From contig CAUYUJ010019109.1 of the NCBI GenBank assembly GCA_963575745.1, forward strand, positions 104,666 through 168,665: DNA of 64,000 bases. The letters are read 5' to 3'. The notes under the pieces are model-generated. The model was not told where the DNA came from and searched no databases. It saw only the letters and a program-made list of their open reading frames with translations. How positions within the stretch are numbered: position 1 is the stretch's first letter; each line of letters starts with the position of its first letter. Below are positions 11,554-23,756 of this stretch, in pieces. The position numbers were made by a program, and so were the translations under genes. Origin of the DNA: Prorocentrum cordatum. Lineage: Eukaryota > Sar > Dinophyceae > Prorocentrales > Prorocentraceae.

Positions 11554-11943
11554 CGTCAACCTTCAAGTACGCGCAGTGAGGTGTGGTGTTCGAGAGAGGT
11601 ACGTAGTCCGGAAGGTTCCCGAGGAGCCTTTCAAGCCGACGTGGATACGGCCCCCAGATTGCGCGTTTGAGACGGGGGATCGATGGCCCAATCCCACCAG
11701 CCTTGCAGGACGTGAGAGGTCTAACGAGCTCGTTCTGGTACCCCCCCCTTCTTCCCCTTCGGGAGGGGGCCCCCTTCCCCCTGCCCCTCCCCCTGGGTCT
11801 GGAACCCTCTCCCGGCGAGGTACCAGATGGGCCTTCCTGGCCCCAGATGGCCCCCCCCAAGAGCGCCCAAGAACGCCACAGGAGCGCCCCAAGAGGCAAA
11901 TGTTCGGGTCCAGACGGGGTAGGACGTACTTCAGTACCCCTCT
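11554..11943 (-). promoter_or_regulatory. 5' flank of gene B (long variant)
   Basis: The 12-bp palindrome AACGAGCTCGTT is at 11723-11734, about 20 bp farther from the ATG than in gene A because of the extra segment near 11640-11665. The (CAA)n array is absent; the class-2 spacer follows. Confidence 0.5.
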
Positions 11944-13035
11944 GGCCCAATGGCTTAAAAGATGGCCCGCCAGGAGGGCCCCCATATTCTCCAATAGGGC
12001 CTCAAGAGAGCCGCAAGTGAGCCCCGAGAAGGCCCCGAGAGAGCCGCAAGAAGGCCCGATGGCCCCCCAAAGCCTCCAAGCCGCTCCCAGAGCACGCACG
12101 CACGGCGAGCAACGACAGGCAACCAGCATACCAATGCGGCCCCGGGCGCGCGCGACGCAATACGGGCACCGCAGGTGACGACAAGCAACCCGCTCAACCG
12201 GTACGACCACGAGGAGCCGCGAACGCGGACGCGGATCACAGCTGGACCGCGTGCTGCCACACATTTTGTCTGCCTGCGGCGAGGCAGACCCGCTGCACCA
12301 GCGGTCGGGCTAAACGGGGCTGCCGATGAGCGTGCTGCCACACATCCATGGCCATGGCAACTCGCCTTGTGCCTACTTTTGGATGGGGGTGAGTCGCGAA
12401 ACGATAAGGATTCCACGGGTTCCTTGCCCCTCCCCTGCGCCCCGAATGTGCCCAAAGTGCCAACGACCGCCCCAAGTCGAAGGGGTCTTGGGAGCCCTCC
12501 CCAAAAAATACGGCCCTCAAGAACTCCATGATGGTCCCCAAGAGGCCCCCTGAGAGGGCCCCCAAAGAGGCACCCAGAGAGCAACACGACTCCCGAGACG
12601 ACGTGGAGAGGCAAGAATCGCTGATTGCCCACAGGTGGTGAAAGATGTTCGCATACTCGCCCTGTGCTGGCGGCTTCTGACAGCACAAGACGGCCCAAGC
12701 GCCCCCCCCAGACACGCTCAAGAGGCCCCAGGAAAAGTCCAACAGGGCGGTCTTGGGCCAATCAGTGCGCCAATCAGTCCAAGAGGGCGGTCCTGGGCCG
12801 AGCCGTCCGAAGACGTTCGGAAGGTGGTGGACCCCCCACGGCGCGGAGAGACCCGTGGGCGGGAGTTCGTGGCCGGTGCCCCCGTGGGATGAGTAGTGTA
12901 TATATGTACATACATATGCATATACACATACACATACACACACAAATACATATGCATAGACATAGACATAGACATATTCCTATTCATGTATTTGTAGAAG
13001 GCCGGGGAACCTGGAAAGAGCGCCCCCCCAAATAA
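11944..13035. other. Class-2 upstream spacer, unit 1
   Basis: A GC-rich, mostly non-repetitive stretch. It has an 8-bp-stem hairpin (GTCTGCCT/AGGCAGAC, 12268-12289) and a diverged S-like piece at 12334-12398 on the minus strand (CACATCCATGG, GGCAACT, TTTTGGATGGG). A TACATA/ACACAC/AGACAT microsatellite follows at about 12894-12985. Open frames here are Pro/Arg-rich and I do not call them genes. Confidence 0.55.
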
Positions 13036-13905
13036 TGAGTTTCGAATCCTCGGACCTGTCTTGCTCCTTGGGTTTTCTTTGATGTTCGACTCTCCGGGCC
13101 CTTTTGGGCCAGCCTTAGGCCTCTTTGGGGCTCGTCTGGGGACTCATTTGGAGCCGTCCTGGGGCTATCTCGTCGCCTCAAGAGCCGATCGTAAGCGAAA
13201 TAGCGAGAAGTCCAAAAACATTGATCTGCCAATGGTATCTATTGATTTGCAATTATCTGGGCATTCTTCAGCCAGCCTTGGGCTATCTTGACGCCTCCAG
13301 AGCCGATCGTAAGCGAAGAGGCGAGAAGGCCAAGAACACTGTTTTCCCGATGGGTTATCATTGAATTGCAATTGGTTTGGCCTTCTTCGGCGAACTTTGA
13401 GCCTCGGCGGGCCTCGGCTTACACCTCTCTGGGACCATCCTGGGGCTATCTGGACGCCTCCCGAGCCGACCGGAAGCGAAATAGCGAGAAGACCAAAACA
13501 TTGATTTCCCAATGAGCTTTATTGATTTGCAATTCTCTGGGCATTCGTCAGCCAGCCTTGGTACTCTTTGGGGCTCGTCTGTTGACGCCGTCCTGAGGCT
13601 ATCTTGACGCCTCAAGAGCCGATCGTAAGCGAAGAGGCGAGAAGGCCAATGACATTGTTTTCCCGATGTGTTATCATTGAATTTCAACTATTTGGGCCTT
13701 CTTCGGCCAGCCTTGGGCCTCGGCGGGCCTCGGCTTGCGCCTCTCTGGAGCCATCCTGGGGCTATCTTGACGCCTCCCGAGCCGACTGGAAGCGAAAAGG
13801 CGAGAAGAACGAACATATTGTTTTTACAATGGTTTTGTTAATTGAGTTTCGAGCCTCCTGGCCCTCTAGGGCCAGTCTGTGCCCTCTTTGGTGCTCGTCT
13901 TGGGA
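13036..13905. repeat. ~150-bp degenerate tandem repeat, unit 1
   Basis: Five copies, 120-165 bp apart, share GGGGCTATCTTGACGCCTC, then GAGCCGATCGTAAGCGAA and GGCGAGAAG, followed by an AT-richer stretch with TTTCCCAATGGG-like sequence. The core words lie near 13180, 13302, 13464, 13615 and 13780. Confidence 0.8.
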
Positions 13906-13914
13906 CTCAAGGTG

Positions 13915-14588
13915 AGGCTCCAGGTGACTGGGCTGGGCTCCTACCGGGGCGCTGGGGACGCGGGAGGGAGGGTTGGGGAGGTGGTGCGCGTCGCGACGAG
14001 GAATAAAATGGTCGGGGCGGAGGGGGCACTGGGCGGTGCTTGGGGCAGAGGGCCACGGTGCGGGGGTCCAACTGGGGCGCTGGGGACGGGGGGGAGGGGG
14101 GAGGTGGTGTGCGTCGCGACGCGGAATAAAATTATCGGGGCGGAGGGGGCACGGGGCGGAGCCCTCACTGTGGCGCTGAGGACGCGGGGAAGGAGGTGGG
14201 GGAGGTGGTGTGCGTCACGACGCGGAATAAAGCGTTCGTGGCGGAGGGGGCAGTGGGCGGGGCTCCCTCTGGGGCGCTGGGGACGCGGGGGGGCTCGGGG
14301 CAGAGAGCCACGGGGCGGGGGTCCCACTCTAACGCTGGGGACACTGGGGGGGGGGGGGTCGGGGGTCCAACTGGGGCGCTGTGGACGTGGGGGGGAAGGG
14401 GGAGGTGTTGTGCGTCGCGACGCGGAATAAATTGTCGGGGCGGAGGGGGCACGGGGCGGAGCCCACTGGGGCGCTGGGGACGCGGGGAGGAAGGTGGGGG
14501 AAGTGGTGTGCGTCGCGACGCGGAATAAAGCGGAGGGGGCAATGGGCGGGGCTCCCACTTGGGCGCTGGGGACGCGGGGGGGCCCCTT
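13915..14588. repeat. ~100-bp GC tandem repeat with palindrome and AATAAA, unit 1
   Basis: GCGTCGCGACGC (12-bp palindrome) followed directly by GGAATAAA recurs at 14111, 14412 and 14510. One-base variants of the palindrome lie at 13988 and 14212, also followed by GGAATAAA. Spacings are 123, 101, 200 and 98 bp. Between them GGCGCTGGGGACGCGGGG and GGGGCGGAGGGGGCAC recur. The sequence is G-rich on the plus strand. Confidence 0.85.
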
Positions 14589-15130
14589 GCAAAATAAGAC
14601 AAGATTGCGATCCCGAGGCCCAAATGCCTACAAGAAGGCCATGTATCGCTCCAAGACGGGCCACGTTGGCCTCAAGACGGCCCAAGATGACTTCAAGACG
14701 GCCCACGAGGCTGTCGAGACGTCCCAAGAGAGCCCCAAGATCCTTCCCGAAGCCCTCGAGAGACAACAATCATTGATGTTCCTACGGCTTCCCAATGTTG
14801 TTCGGGTTCTCGCCTTTTCTAGCTTCCGACTTTCCAAAACGGCCCAAGAAACCCTCAAGAGTTCCCCGAGACGGCTCCAGAGGCCCCCAGGAGAGCTCCA
14901 AGACGGCCCAAGAAGACTCCAAGACGGCCCAAGAGGCCCCCACGACTGTCCAAGAGCGCCCCCAGACGGTCCAGAGAAGGGCCCAAGGGTAGGAACACGA
15001 ATCCAGGCTTCGAGCCCCATGAGGCCCCAAGACGGCCCCAAGACGGCCGACAGAGGCCCCCGGCAGCCCCCCATTGCCTTCTCGAGCAGTTGCCACCCAG
15101 AATGCCGCGCCGGCACGGTGGCCGAGTGTC
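14589..15130. repeat. CAAGA-repeat segment closing unit 1
   Basis: CCAAGACGGCC words occur every 9-13 bp (14650-15060), with a less repetitive 80-bp insert near 14770-14835. No gene supported. Confidence 0.75.
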
Positions 15131-15200
15131 AGTGCATCTGCTGCAAGCGTTTTAGCCGAATGCCCGCGCATTCGGCTAAAACGCTTGCAGCAGATACACT
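15131..15200. repeat. 70-nt foldback at the unit 1/2 junction
   Basis: 33-nt arms (15131-15163 and 15168-15200) pair with one mismatch around a CCGC loop. The inner 28 bp are perfect. It is the longest near-perfect inverted repeat I found, and it lies 43 bp before the next unit. Confidence 0.9.
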
Positions 15201-15243
15201 CATACAGGTCGCTCAACAAATCTTAGCACAAGTGTACAGCTGC

Positions 15244-16491
15244 ACAACAGCTACACGGGTGGAGGCCTGTGCATTATCACACTGTGGATCTCGCCTGGGT
15301 TCTCAAACATCATGACCACAAGCGGTATACTGCACGTCAACTACACGGATGGAGGGCGGCCCATTTTCAAAATGGCAACTCTCGCCTGAAACTCCTCAAT
15401 ATTGAACGACCAGAAACTAAATGACCCCAGCACAGCACCATGATAGCAGCAATGGTTGAAGAGGGGTGTCGAGGAGTAAGTAGGCTACTGCAAGTGTGCA
15501 TTCCTATGTTGTCCTAGGGATTCCTAGGAAAAAACACTAAGTATAGAAGCATACAAGGTCCAAATCCTAAAGAGCATTAGCGTACGTTGCAGCTGGGAGG
15601 CTTGCTGGGATGCATCAGCGCTGCCTCTTCGGGCGCTCCGTGGGGAGTCTCAAGAACTTTGGACGGGCTTGGGGGGGGGGGTCGGGGGGGCACGTTGAGA
15701 GCCGTATCCACGAAGATGGCCCCTCCGAGGGTCCTGGTGGGGCGTTCGGGGCGCCCTCTTGGGGCTGCCTTGAGCCAACTTTGGGACCTTCTCGGGAGCG
15801 CTTAGCCGTGCCCCCGAAGACACCTCCCAAGACTCCTCGTGGGGCCCTCTTGGCGCCCTCTTGGGGCCGTCTGTGGCCGTCTTGGGAGCCCCTTGGGCCC
15901 TCTTGGCTGAGAATGCGAAGAGAAGGCGAGCACTCTAGAATTGCTTACGCTTCGCGAATCCCCACCAGTTCGCCGCCTGCCCTCTGCTGCGCGGCCGCGA
16001 CCAAAAAAATAACCACCAGTGCCCGTAGCCCAGGTTGACCTCTGACGCTGCGTGTGCCTTCGCTCGCGGCTGCGACGGGAAAAAGTATCCCCACCAGCCC
16101 ATCCAGAAGCGATGCCCAAGGGAGTTGAGGTGATCAGAAAAGTGGAAGGGGCATGCAGAAGAACAAAGGGCGGGGAAAGCCGTCCGATACCCCAAGAGGG
16201 GGAGGATGGTGGAGGAGAAGGAGGAGGAGAGGAGAAGGTGCACGAGGTGGAATTCTTCAAATCCTGCCCCTTCCCAGACGCCCACCGCACGCACAACAGG
16301 GCTCCCAAGGCGGGCCAGGAGGAGAACCTCAAAAGACGGCGGAAGAAGGGCCCCCGAAAGACCCAGAAGGGCCCCGAGAGACCCCCGAGACTACCTCACG
16401 GGAGACCAAGACAACCCCAAGACGCCAATCGAGCTCCATGAGAGCTCGAACACAAAAGGCGCCACGAATGAAGGCCGTTCTCTTCCTCCGC
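15244..16491. repeat. Head segment of unit 2
   Basis: This is the full-length version of the head. It includes the ~170 bp missing from unit 1: reverse-oriented CAAGA repeats at about 15830-15905 and an extra TTCGCGAATCCCCACCAG box at about 15950. No coding sequence is supported. Confidence 0.7.
16085..16238 (+). repeat. S1 element, unit 2
   Basis: Near-identical to the unit 1 copy, with CATCCAGAAG where unit 1 has CATACAGAAG. Confidence 0.6.
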
Positions 16492-16559
16492 CTCCTCCTC
16501 CTCCTCCTCCTCCTCATCATCATCATCATCATCACCACCACCACCACCATCATCGTCAG

Positions 16560-16612
<53 letters not shown>

Positions 16613-16619
16613 GCAGTAG

Positions 16620-16654
<35 letters not shown>

Positions 16655-17024
16655 GCAGCAGCATCCTCATCATCATGACCATCAGCACCATCAGCACCAT
16701 CAGCACCAGCATCAGCATCAGCATCAGCATCAGCATCCGCATCATCATCAGCAGCAGCAGCATCATGGTCGTAATCCGTATCATCAGCCATCATCATCAT
16801 CAACAAGTCACCATCAGCATAGTCATCATCATCACCATCACTAACATCATCGTCAGCATCGTCAGTATCATCATCGTCATCAGCAGCATCATCCTCGCCA
16901 GCATCAGCAGCGTCCGCATCATCATCAACAGCATCAGCGTCATCAGCATCAGCATCGCCGTTATCATCAGCATCACCAGCATCGTCACCATCATCGTCGT
17001 CGCCATCATCAACATCGTCAAAAC

Positions 17025-17059
<35 letters not shown>

Positions 17060-18038
17060 CTACTATCACCAGCATCATCAGAATATTCAGCATCATCATA
17101 CTTAGCATTACAGTTATCAGCATCGTCACCATCATCACCATCACAATGATCAGCATCATCATCATCAGCTTCGTCAGCACCATCATCACATCACCATCCC
17201 CATCACCACCACCATCATCATCAGCATCAGCCGCATCATCATCATAATAACCATTAGCATTGTCGCCATCATCATCAGCATCAGCATCAGCATCATCCTT
17301 ATCATCATTTGCAGCATCAGCAGCATCAATATCATAAGCATCATCGGCATCATCATCAACGTCAGCATCATCAGCATCAGCATGATCAGCATGATCAGCA
17401 TCGTCAAACGATGCATCAGCATCAGCATCAGCATCCGAATCAGAATCAGCATCACCGTCACCATCAGCATCATCATCGCCATCATCTTCTGTATCACCGA
17501 CATCATCATCATCACTTCCACCGCCATCACCGCCATCACCACCATCAGCATCATAATCATCATCAGCGTGATCATCACCATCCTCAACATCATCCACATC
17601 GTCAGCATCACAATCATCATCAGCAGGAGCAGCATCATCAGCATATCATTATCATCATCATAATCATCGGCAGCATCAGCATCAGCATCAGCATCAACAT
17701 CACCATAATCAACATCATCATCACCATCATGATCCACATCGTCATCATCAGCTGTAGCAGCATAATCACCATCACCGGCACCACCATCGTCACCCTCACC
17801 ATCACCATCACCACCATTTGCATCAGCATCAACAGTAGCAGCATCATGACCATTACCATTACCGCCATCATTATCATCATCAGCAGCAGATGCATCAGCA
17901 TCACCGTCAAAACCACCACAACCATTACCATAATCATCATTATCATCAGCAGCATCGTCACCATACTGATCATCATCACCATCATCAGCATCATCATCAG
18001 CAGCAGCATGTTCATCACACGTTCATCCTCATCACGGT
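16492..18038. repeat. Trinucleotide array T1, unit 2
   Basis: It aligns with the unit 1 array triplet by triplet. Differences are mostly whole-triplet gains and losses in the pure runs. Confidence 0.9.
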
Positions 18039-19089
18039 TCTCAATCGCAACCCAGAATGCGGGGCTGGCACGTTGGCGAGACTTGCCGCAGGCAGTTTGA
18101 TAGTATCTACCCTCGAGCTCGTGTGGCCTCCGCCTGAACCGAACACGCAGAGCAGAATACCCGACACAGCAACAGAGCCTCGACCAGGGCTCGGGAATCT
18201 GAACAGAAACAGCGTGGCTACTAGTTGGTCCAAAAGTAGTGCCAATGAGGAAGCGCTGCGCCTTGACACGAAGACCTGTGCGGATAGGAAGCAGCCGCAC
18301 TGAGCCCCACTGACCCACTGGGCGTGAGTGGTTTGGCGAGTGTCCTCTTCCAAGCCCCCTTCTTCCCTATCAGGGAAGGCTGTATCCCTGCCCACACCCC
18401 CTCCCGTGGACCTGGAGGGGGGGGGGGGCGGCGAGCGATCAGAGCGTCCAGGATGGCCCAAGATGGCCCCAAGAGGGCCTCAAAGAGCAGAAGACGACCT
18501 CCAAGATGGCTCAAGATAGCTCAAGATGGCTTCCCACATGCTCCAAGAGACCCCAAGACCGCCACAAAACGGCTCCAAGTGGCCTCGGAGCCTCCCAAGG
18601 ACCTCCCAAGAGGTCAAGAGAGCCCCACGAGAAGCCCAAGAGGGTCCCAGGACGGCACTAAGAACCCCGAAAGCGATCTCAGAGGGGTCCAAGAGGCGAT
18701 TCTGAGGAGCTGCAGTTGATCGAACTCGTCCAAGATGGCCCCAAGATGCCATCCAAGGCTCCCAAGAGTTCCTCAAGACGGCTCCAAGAGGCGCCCAGGA
18801 GGCCCCCAGGAGGCCCCCAGGAGGCCCCCAGGAGGTCCCCAATAGGCCCCCAAGAGCTCCCAAGAGACCCCCAAGAGGCCCCAAGAGGCTTGTCCGAGGT
18901 ACCCAAGACGCTTCAAGACCGTCAAGAGGCCCCCAACACGTCCCAAGAGTACTCCATGAGGCTCTCAAGAGACACCCGAAGAGACTCCGAGAAGCATCCA
19001 AGAGGCCTATGGCTTTTCTGCTCGCCTTCCTCCTCCAACTGCCCTTCCTCATCCTCATCATCCCCCTGATTCTCATCAAGACAAGCAAC
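18039..19089. repeat. CAAGA-repeat module X, unit 2
   Basis: Collinear with unit 1, with one more CCCAGGAGGCC repeat near 18800-18840. Confidence 0.75.
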
Positions 19090-19703
<614 letters not shown>

Positions 19704-19758
19704 TATCCCTCCTCCTCCTCCCTCCTCCCTCCTGTCTCCCCCCCGCCTCCCCCTTCCA

Positions 19759-19901
19759 TCCTCCTCCTCCTCCGATTCCTCTTCCATCCTCCCCCTTGTT
19801 GGGACATGACACCTTCTCCCCCTGTTGGGACATGCTCTTCCACATCCCTGGTCAGGGCAATTTCCCTGGGCATCATTTCTGGATGGGCTGGTGGGGTTAC
19901 G
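19759..19901 (-). repeat. S2 element, unit 2
   Basis: It keeps the internal GTTGGGACATG duplication. The (GGA)n tail is short. Confidence 0.6.
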
Positions 19902-20359
19902 TTTTGCTTCGCGGGCTCGCGAAGCAGGTCGAACGCCGGGCAGACCTAGGTCGGGCCGCGCCGAAACAAAAAACAAACCAGAAACAGAAAGGAGCAGTGC
20001 CCCGCTCAGAAGCGGAAACGTGGGGTTACGTTTTGGTACGCGGGCGCGCGAAGCGGGTCGAACGCCGTGCCAGCAGGGGCAGGCCGTGCCACAAGAAAAG
20101 TGGGGTTACTATTTTTGGTCGCGGCCACGAGACAAGGGTCAGGCGGCGAAGGCAACGTCTGGGCCACGAACGCGGCTAATTGGCTAGGACGAACGCGGCC
20201 AAGCCCGTCAAGAGGCCCCCAGGACGCCCCAAGAGCACTCCAAGAAGCTCTCAAGAGACATCCGAAGAGACTCCGAGAAGCATCCAAGAGGCATATGGCT
20301 ATTCTGTGTGTCCTCCTCCTCTTACTGTTCGTCCTAATCCTCCACATCCTCCTCATCGT
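19902..20359. repeat. Stem box segment and deletion junction, unit 2
   Basis: It follows unit 1 to about 20109. Filler (20110-20199) follows, then the end of module Z from CAAGCCCGTCAAG. The filler on the minus strand contains GGCCGCGACCAAAAATAG before AACCCCAC, closely matching the head box near 575-600. It is therefore another copy of that dispersed box, not random sequence. Confidence 0.65.
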
Positions 20360-20392
20360 TAACAGCATAATCATAATGAGCATCACCATCAT

Positions 20393-20423
<31 letters not shown>

Positions 20424-20547
20424 AGCATCATCAGCAGCAGCAGCAACAGCATCAGCATCAGCATCATCAGCATCATCAGCAGCATCATCAGCAGCATCAT
20501 CATCAACATCATCATCAGCATGATCAGCATGATCAGCAGCAGCAGAG
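20360..20547. repeat. Short trinucleotide array T4, unit 2
   Basis: A CAG-richer variant than in the other units (runs of CAGCAGCAG). Confidence 0.85.
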
Positions 20548-20594
20548 AGTGTTCCTCCTCTTCCTCTCTCCTCCCTCCTCCCTCCACCCCCTCC

Positions 20595-20753
20595 CCTCCT
20601 CCTCCTCCTCCTCCTCCTCCGATGTCTCCTCCATCCTCCCCCGATTGGGACAGAACGCCTTCTCCAGCCTTTTATTACACTGAATGCTATTCCACATCCC
20701 TGATCAGGGGAACTCCCCTGGGCATCGTTTCTAGATGAGCTGGTGGGGTTGCG
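20595..20753 (-). repeat. S4 element, unit 2
   Basis: It reads GTTGCGCG at its start where other copies have GTTACGCG, a change shared with unit 3 S4. Confidence 0.6.
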
Positions 20754-20908
20754 CGAAGCGTCTCGAACCAATAATGTATGTACACCAATGCGCAAAGGAG
20801 CTCGAAGCGGCTGACATGGACAGATCGCCGACCGCAGACAGGAAGAGGAGCAGCAGCAGACAGGAGAAGCAGCAGCAGAGAACCACCAGTGAAAGCACTG
20901 AAGCATGG

Positions 20909-22278
20909 TCAAGCGAGGCTTGCCTCTGCGACTGAGAGCACTGAGGGAGCTGCTTGGCCCCCCTCCGTACTGTCAACCAGGGCCAAGCGGTTGGCACATG
21001 CCTCTGGAGGGGTGACTATGCCCGTGTGGTCGTCTTCACCCAGCAGACCTCCCACGGCAAATCCTGCTCGCCCTAAATGCTTCACGTACACGTTCAAGTA
21101 CGACAGACCACTGTCCGTGCGCCCATGAACGACTTTGAGCACGACCTTACCGAAAGCAACCCATTCTGGAGTCGCGACGTCGCCACCTTGCGACACGCTG
21201 AAATGATAACCTCCAGCTTGTTTCGCCTCCGCCCACGACCCCGTCACGTTCAGCTCCTGAAAGTACATATCCGCGCACTGTCCGCCCAACTGGCGCGCGT
21301 CGGCCTGCACGCGAAGCAAGGCACGTTCAGCGCCCGCTCCACGGGGGATGTTGATCAGAACATGCTTGCCCGGCTTCATCAAGTCGAAGCGCTCACCGTG
21401 AACGTTCCGCAGGTGGGGATCGCCAACGGCAGCCGCGCCCCCCGCTCCGCCCGCTGCCGCCCCCGACACCTGCGCCGACAGCGTCGAGCCCTGGCAGGGG
21501 AAAGTGGACAGAGCAGCAGACACGTAGATGGCGTAGCTGCCCCAGCAGCCAAAGTCCGTGCTCCCCCACGCACTTCCGTGGTCGCTGCCAAGCACCTGGC
21601 AGGAAGTGCCGTGGCAGTCCCCCATGATTTTGGCAGCGTCGTGCCACCAGCTGCCACTCCCTCCACCAGCTTGAGTGTTAGCACCGAACTCGTTGCCCAG
21701 ACCGTGGAGGTCGTCGTTGTTCTCCCCGGTTCCCGGAAGAGAGTACGGGGTCTTGTAGCCACCAGGAACAGCAACCCGAGCTCCATTGTTCGAATACCAC
21801 CAGTTGAACACCAAGCCACCATCGGCGCCAAGATCGGGTCCCCCGGCGTGCCATCCCCACTGAAAGATGACGGCATGTCCGATGCGATGTGGGTGTCGCT
21901 GGCGCTGCCATCCCCCGTGGCATAGATCCTCCCAGGGTTGTGGTCAGAAAAATAGTCATACATCGATTTGGTGCTGCTCGTAAGCTCCCACGTCTTCGAC
22001 ATCTCGCATGCACCGCCGGCGTGCCGAGCGATGGTGACGTACTTCACCGGAGCAGTCCCCACTGTGCCGTCGACGAAGTCGTTCGTAAGACTTGTGGCGG
22101 CGCTCCCAGCACTGCCGTACCACGCGGATGCCCCGTACCCCATATTCCCACCATCGCAGGGGTTGATGTTTGCATACAGCATCCAGGGGTTAGAGGAATT
22201 GCTGGCTGCAAGCAGCTGGACTGCGACTGCAGTCGGCATCCATAAAAACGCCAAGCGCACGAAGACGACAGACGCCAT
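20909..22278 (-). pseudogene. Gene C: class-2 copy broken by a 1-nt deletion
   Basis: It is the only gene in unit 2. One A is missing at about 21830, where intact copies read GCGCCAAAGATC on the plus strand. The frame is lost at about residue 150, in the middle of the N-terminal domain, and an off-frame tail follows. The downstream part (20909-21814) stays open in the original sense and still encodes GDPH, the vWD-like region and the class-2 C-terminus. The substitution HTGIV replaces HTGVV. It is either a young pseudogene or an assembly error in an A run. Confidence 0.8.
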
Positions 22279-22675
22279 CGTCAACCTTCAAGTACGCGCA
22301 GTGAGGTGTGGTGTTCGAGAAAGGTACGTAGTCCGGAAGGTTCCTGAGGAGCCTTTCAAGCCGACGTGGACACGGCCCCCAGATTGCGCGTTTGAGACGG
22401 GGGATCGATGGCCCAATCCCACCAGCCTTGCAGGACGTGAGAGGTCTAACGAGCTCGTTCTGGTACCCCCCCCTTCTTCCCCTTCGGGAGGGGGCCCCCT
22501 TCCCCCTGCCCCTCCCCCTGCGTCTGGAACACTCTCCCGGCGAGGTAACAGATGAGCCTTCCTGGCCCTAGATGGCTCCCCCCAAGAGCGCCCAAGAACG
22601 CCACAGGAGCGCCCCAAGAGGCAAATGTTCGGGTCCAGACGGGGTAGGACGTACTTGGGTGCCCCCTTGGCCCAA
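22279..22675 (-). promoter_or_regulatory. 5' flank of gene C (long variant)
   Basis: The palindrome is at 22448-22459. Point differences include GGTAACAG and TGCGTCTGGAACAC, shared with gene H, so C and H flanks are the closest pair. Confidence 0.5.
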
Positions 22676-23756
22676 GGGCTTAAAAGATGGCCCCCAGGAG
22701 GGCCCCCATATTCTCCAAGAGGGCCTCAAGAGAGCCGCAAGTGAGCCCCGAGAAGGCCCCGAGAGAGCCGCAAGAAGGCCCCACGATGGCCCCCCAAAGC
22801 CTCCAAGCCGCTTCCAGAGCACGAACGCACGGCCAGCAACGACAGGCAACCAGCATACCAAAGCGGCCCCGGGCGCGCGCGACGCAATACGGGCGACAAG
22901 CAACCCGCTCAACCGGCTCAACCGGTACGACCACGAGGAGCCGCGAACGCGGACGCGGATCACAGCTGGACCGCGTGCTGCCACACATTTTGTCTGCCTG
23001 CGGCGAGGCAGACCCGCTGCACCAGCGGTCGGGCTAAACGGGACTGCCGATGAGCGTGCTGCCACACATCCATGGCCATGGCAACTCGCCTTGTGCCTAC
23101 TTTTGGATGGGGGTGAGTCGCGAAACGATAAGGATTCCACGGGTTCCTTGCCCCTCCCCTGCGCCCCGAATGTGCCCAAAGTGCCAACGACCGCCCCAAG
23201 TCGAAGGGGTCTTGGGAGCCCCCCCCAAAAAATACGGCCCTCAAGAACTCCATGATGGTCCCCAAGAGGCCCCCTGAGAGGGCCCCCAAAGAGGCACCCA
23301 GAGAGCAACACGACTCCCGAGACGATGTGGAGAGGCAAGAATCGCTGACTGCCCACAGGTGGTGAAAGATGTTCGCATACTCGCCCTGTGCTGGCGGCTT
23401 CTGACAGCACAAGACGGCCCAAGCGCCCCCCCAGACACGCTCAAGAGGCCCCAGGAGAAGTCCAAGAGGGCGGTCTTGGGCCAATCAGTGCGCCAATCAG
23501 TCCAAGAGGGCGGTCCTGGGCCGAGCCGTCCGAAGACGTTCGGAAGGTGGTGGACCCCCCACGGCGCGGAGAGACCCGTGGGCCGGAGTTCGTGGCCGGT
23601 GCCCCCGTGGGATGAGCAGTGTATATATACATACATATGCATATACACATACACATACACACACAAATACATATGCATAGACATAGACATAGACAGATTC
23701 CTATTCATGTATTTGTAGAAGGCCGGGGAACCTGGAAAGAGCGCCCCCCCAAATAA
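22676..23756. other. Class-2 upstream spacer, unit 2
   Basis: It has a CTCAACCGG duplication (22909-22925) that unit 1 lacks, an S-like piece at 23058-23122, and the microsatellite at about 23618-23700. No gene supported. Confidence 0.55.

Noticed and set aside
14494-15315. 273-codon plus-strand frame, and other Pro/Arg/Gln-rich frames in the CAAGA segments
   Set aside because: The protein is a translation of short DNA repeats, and several overlapping frames on both strands are equally long.
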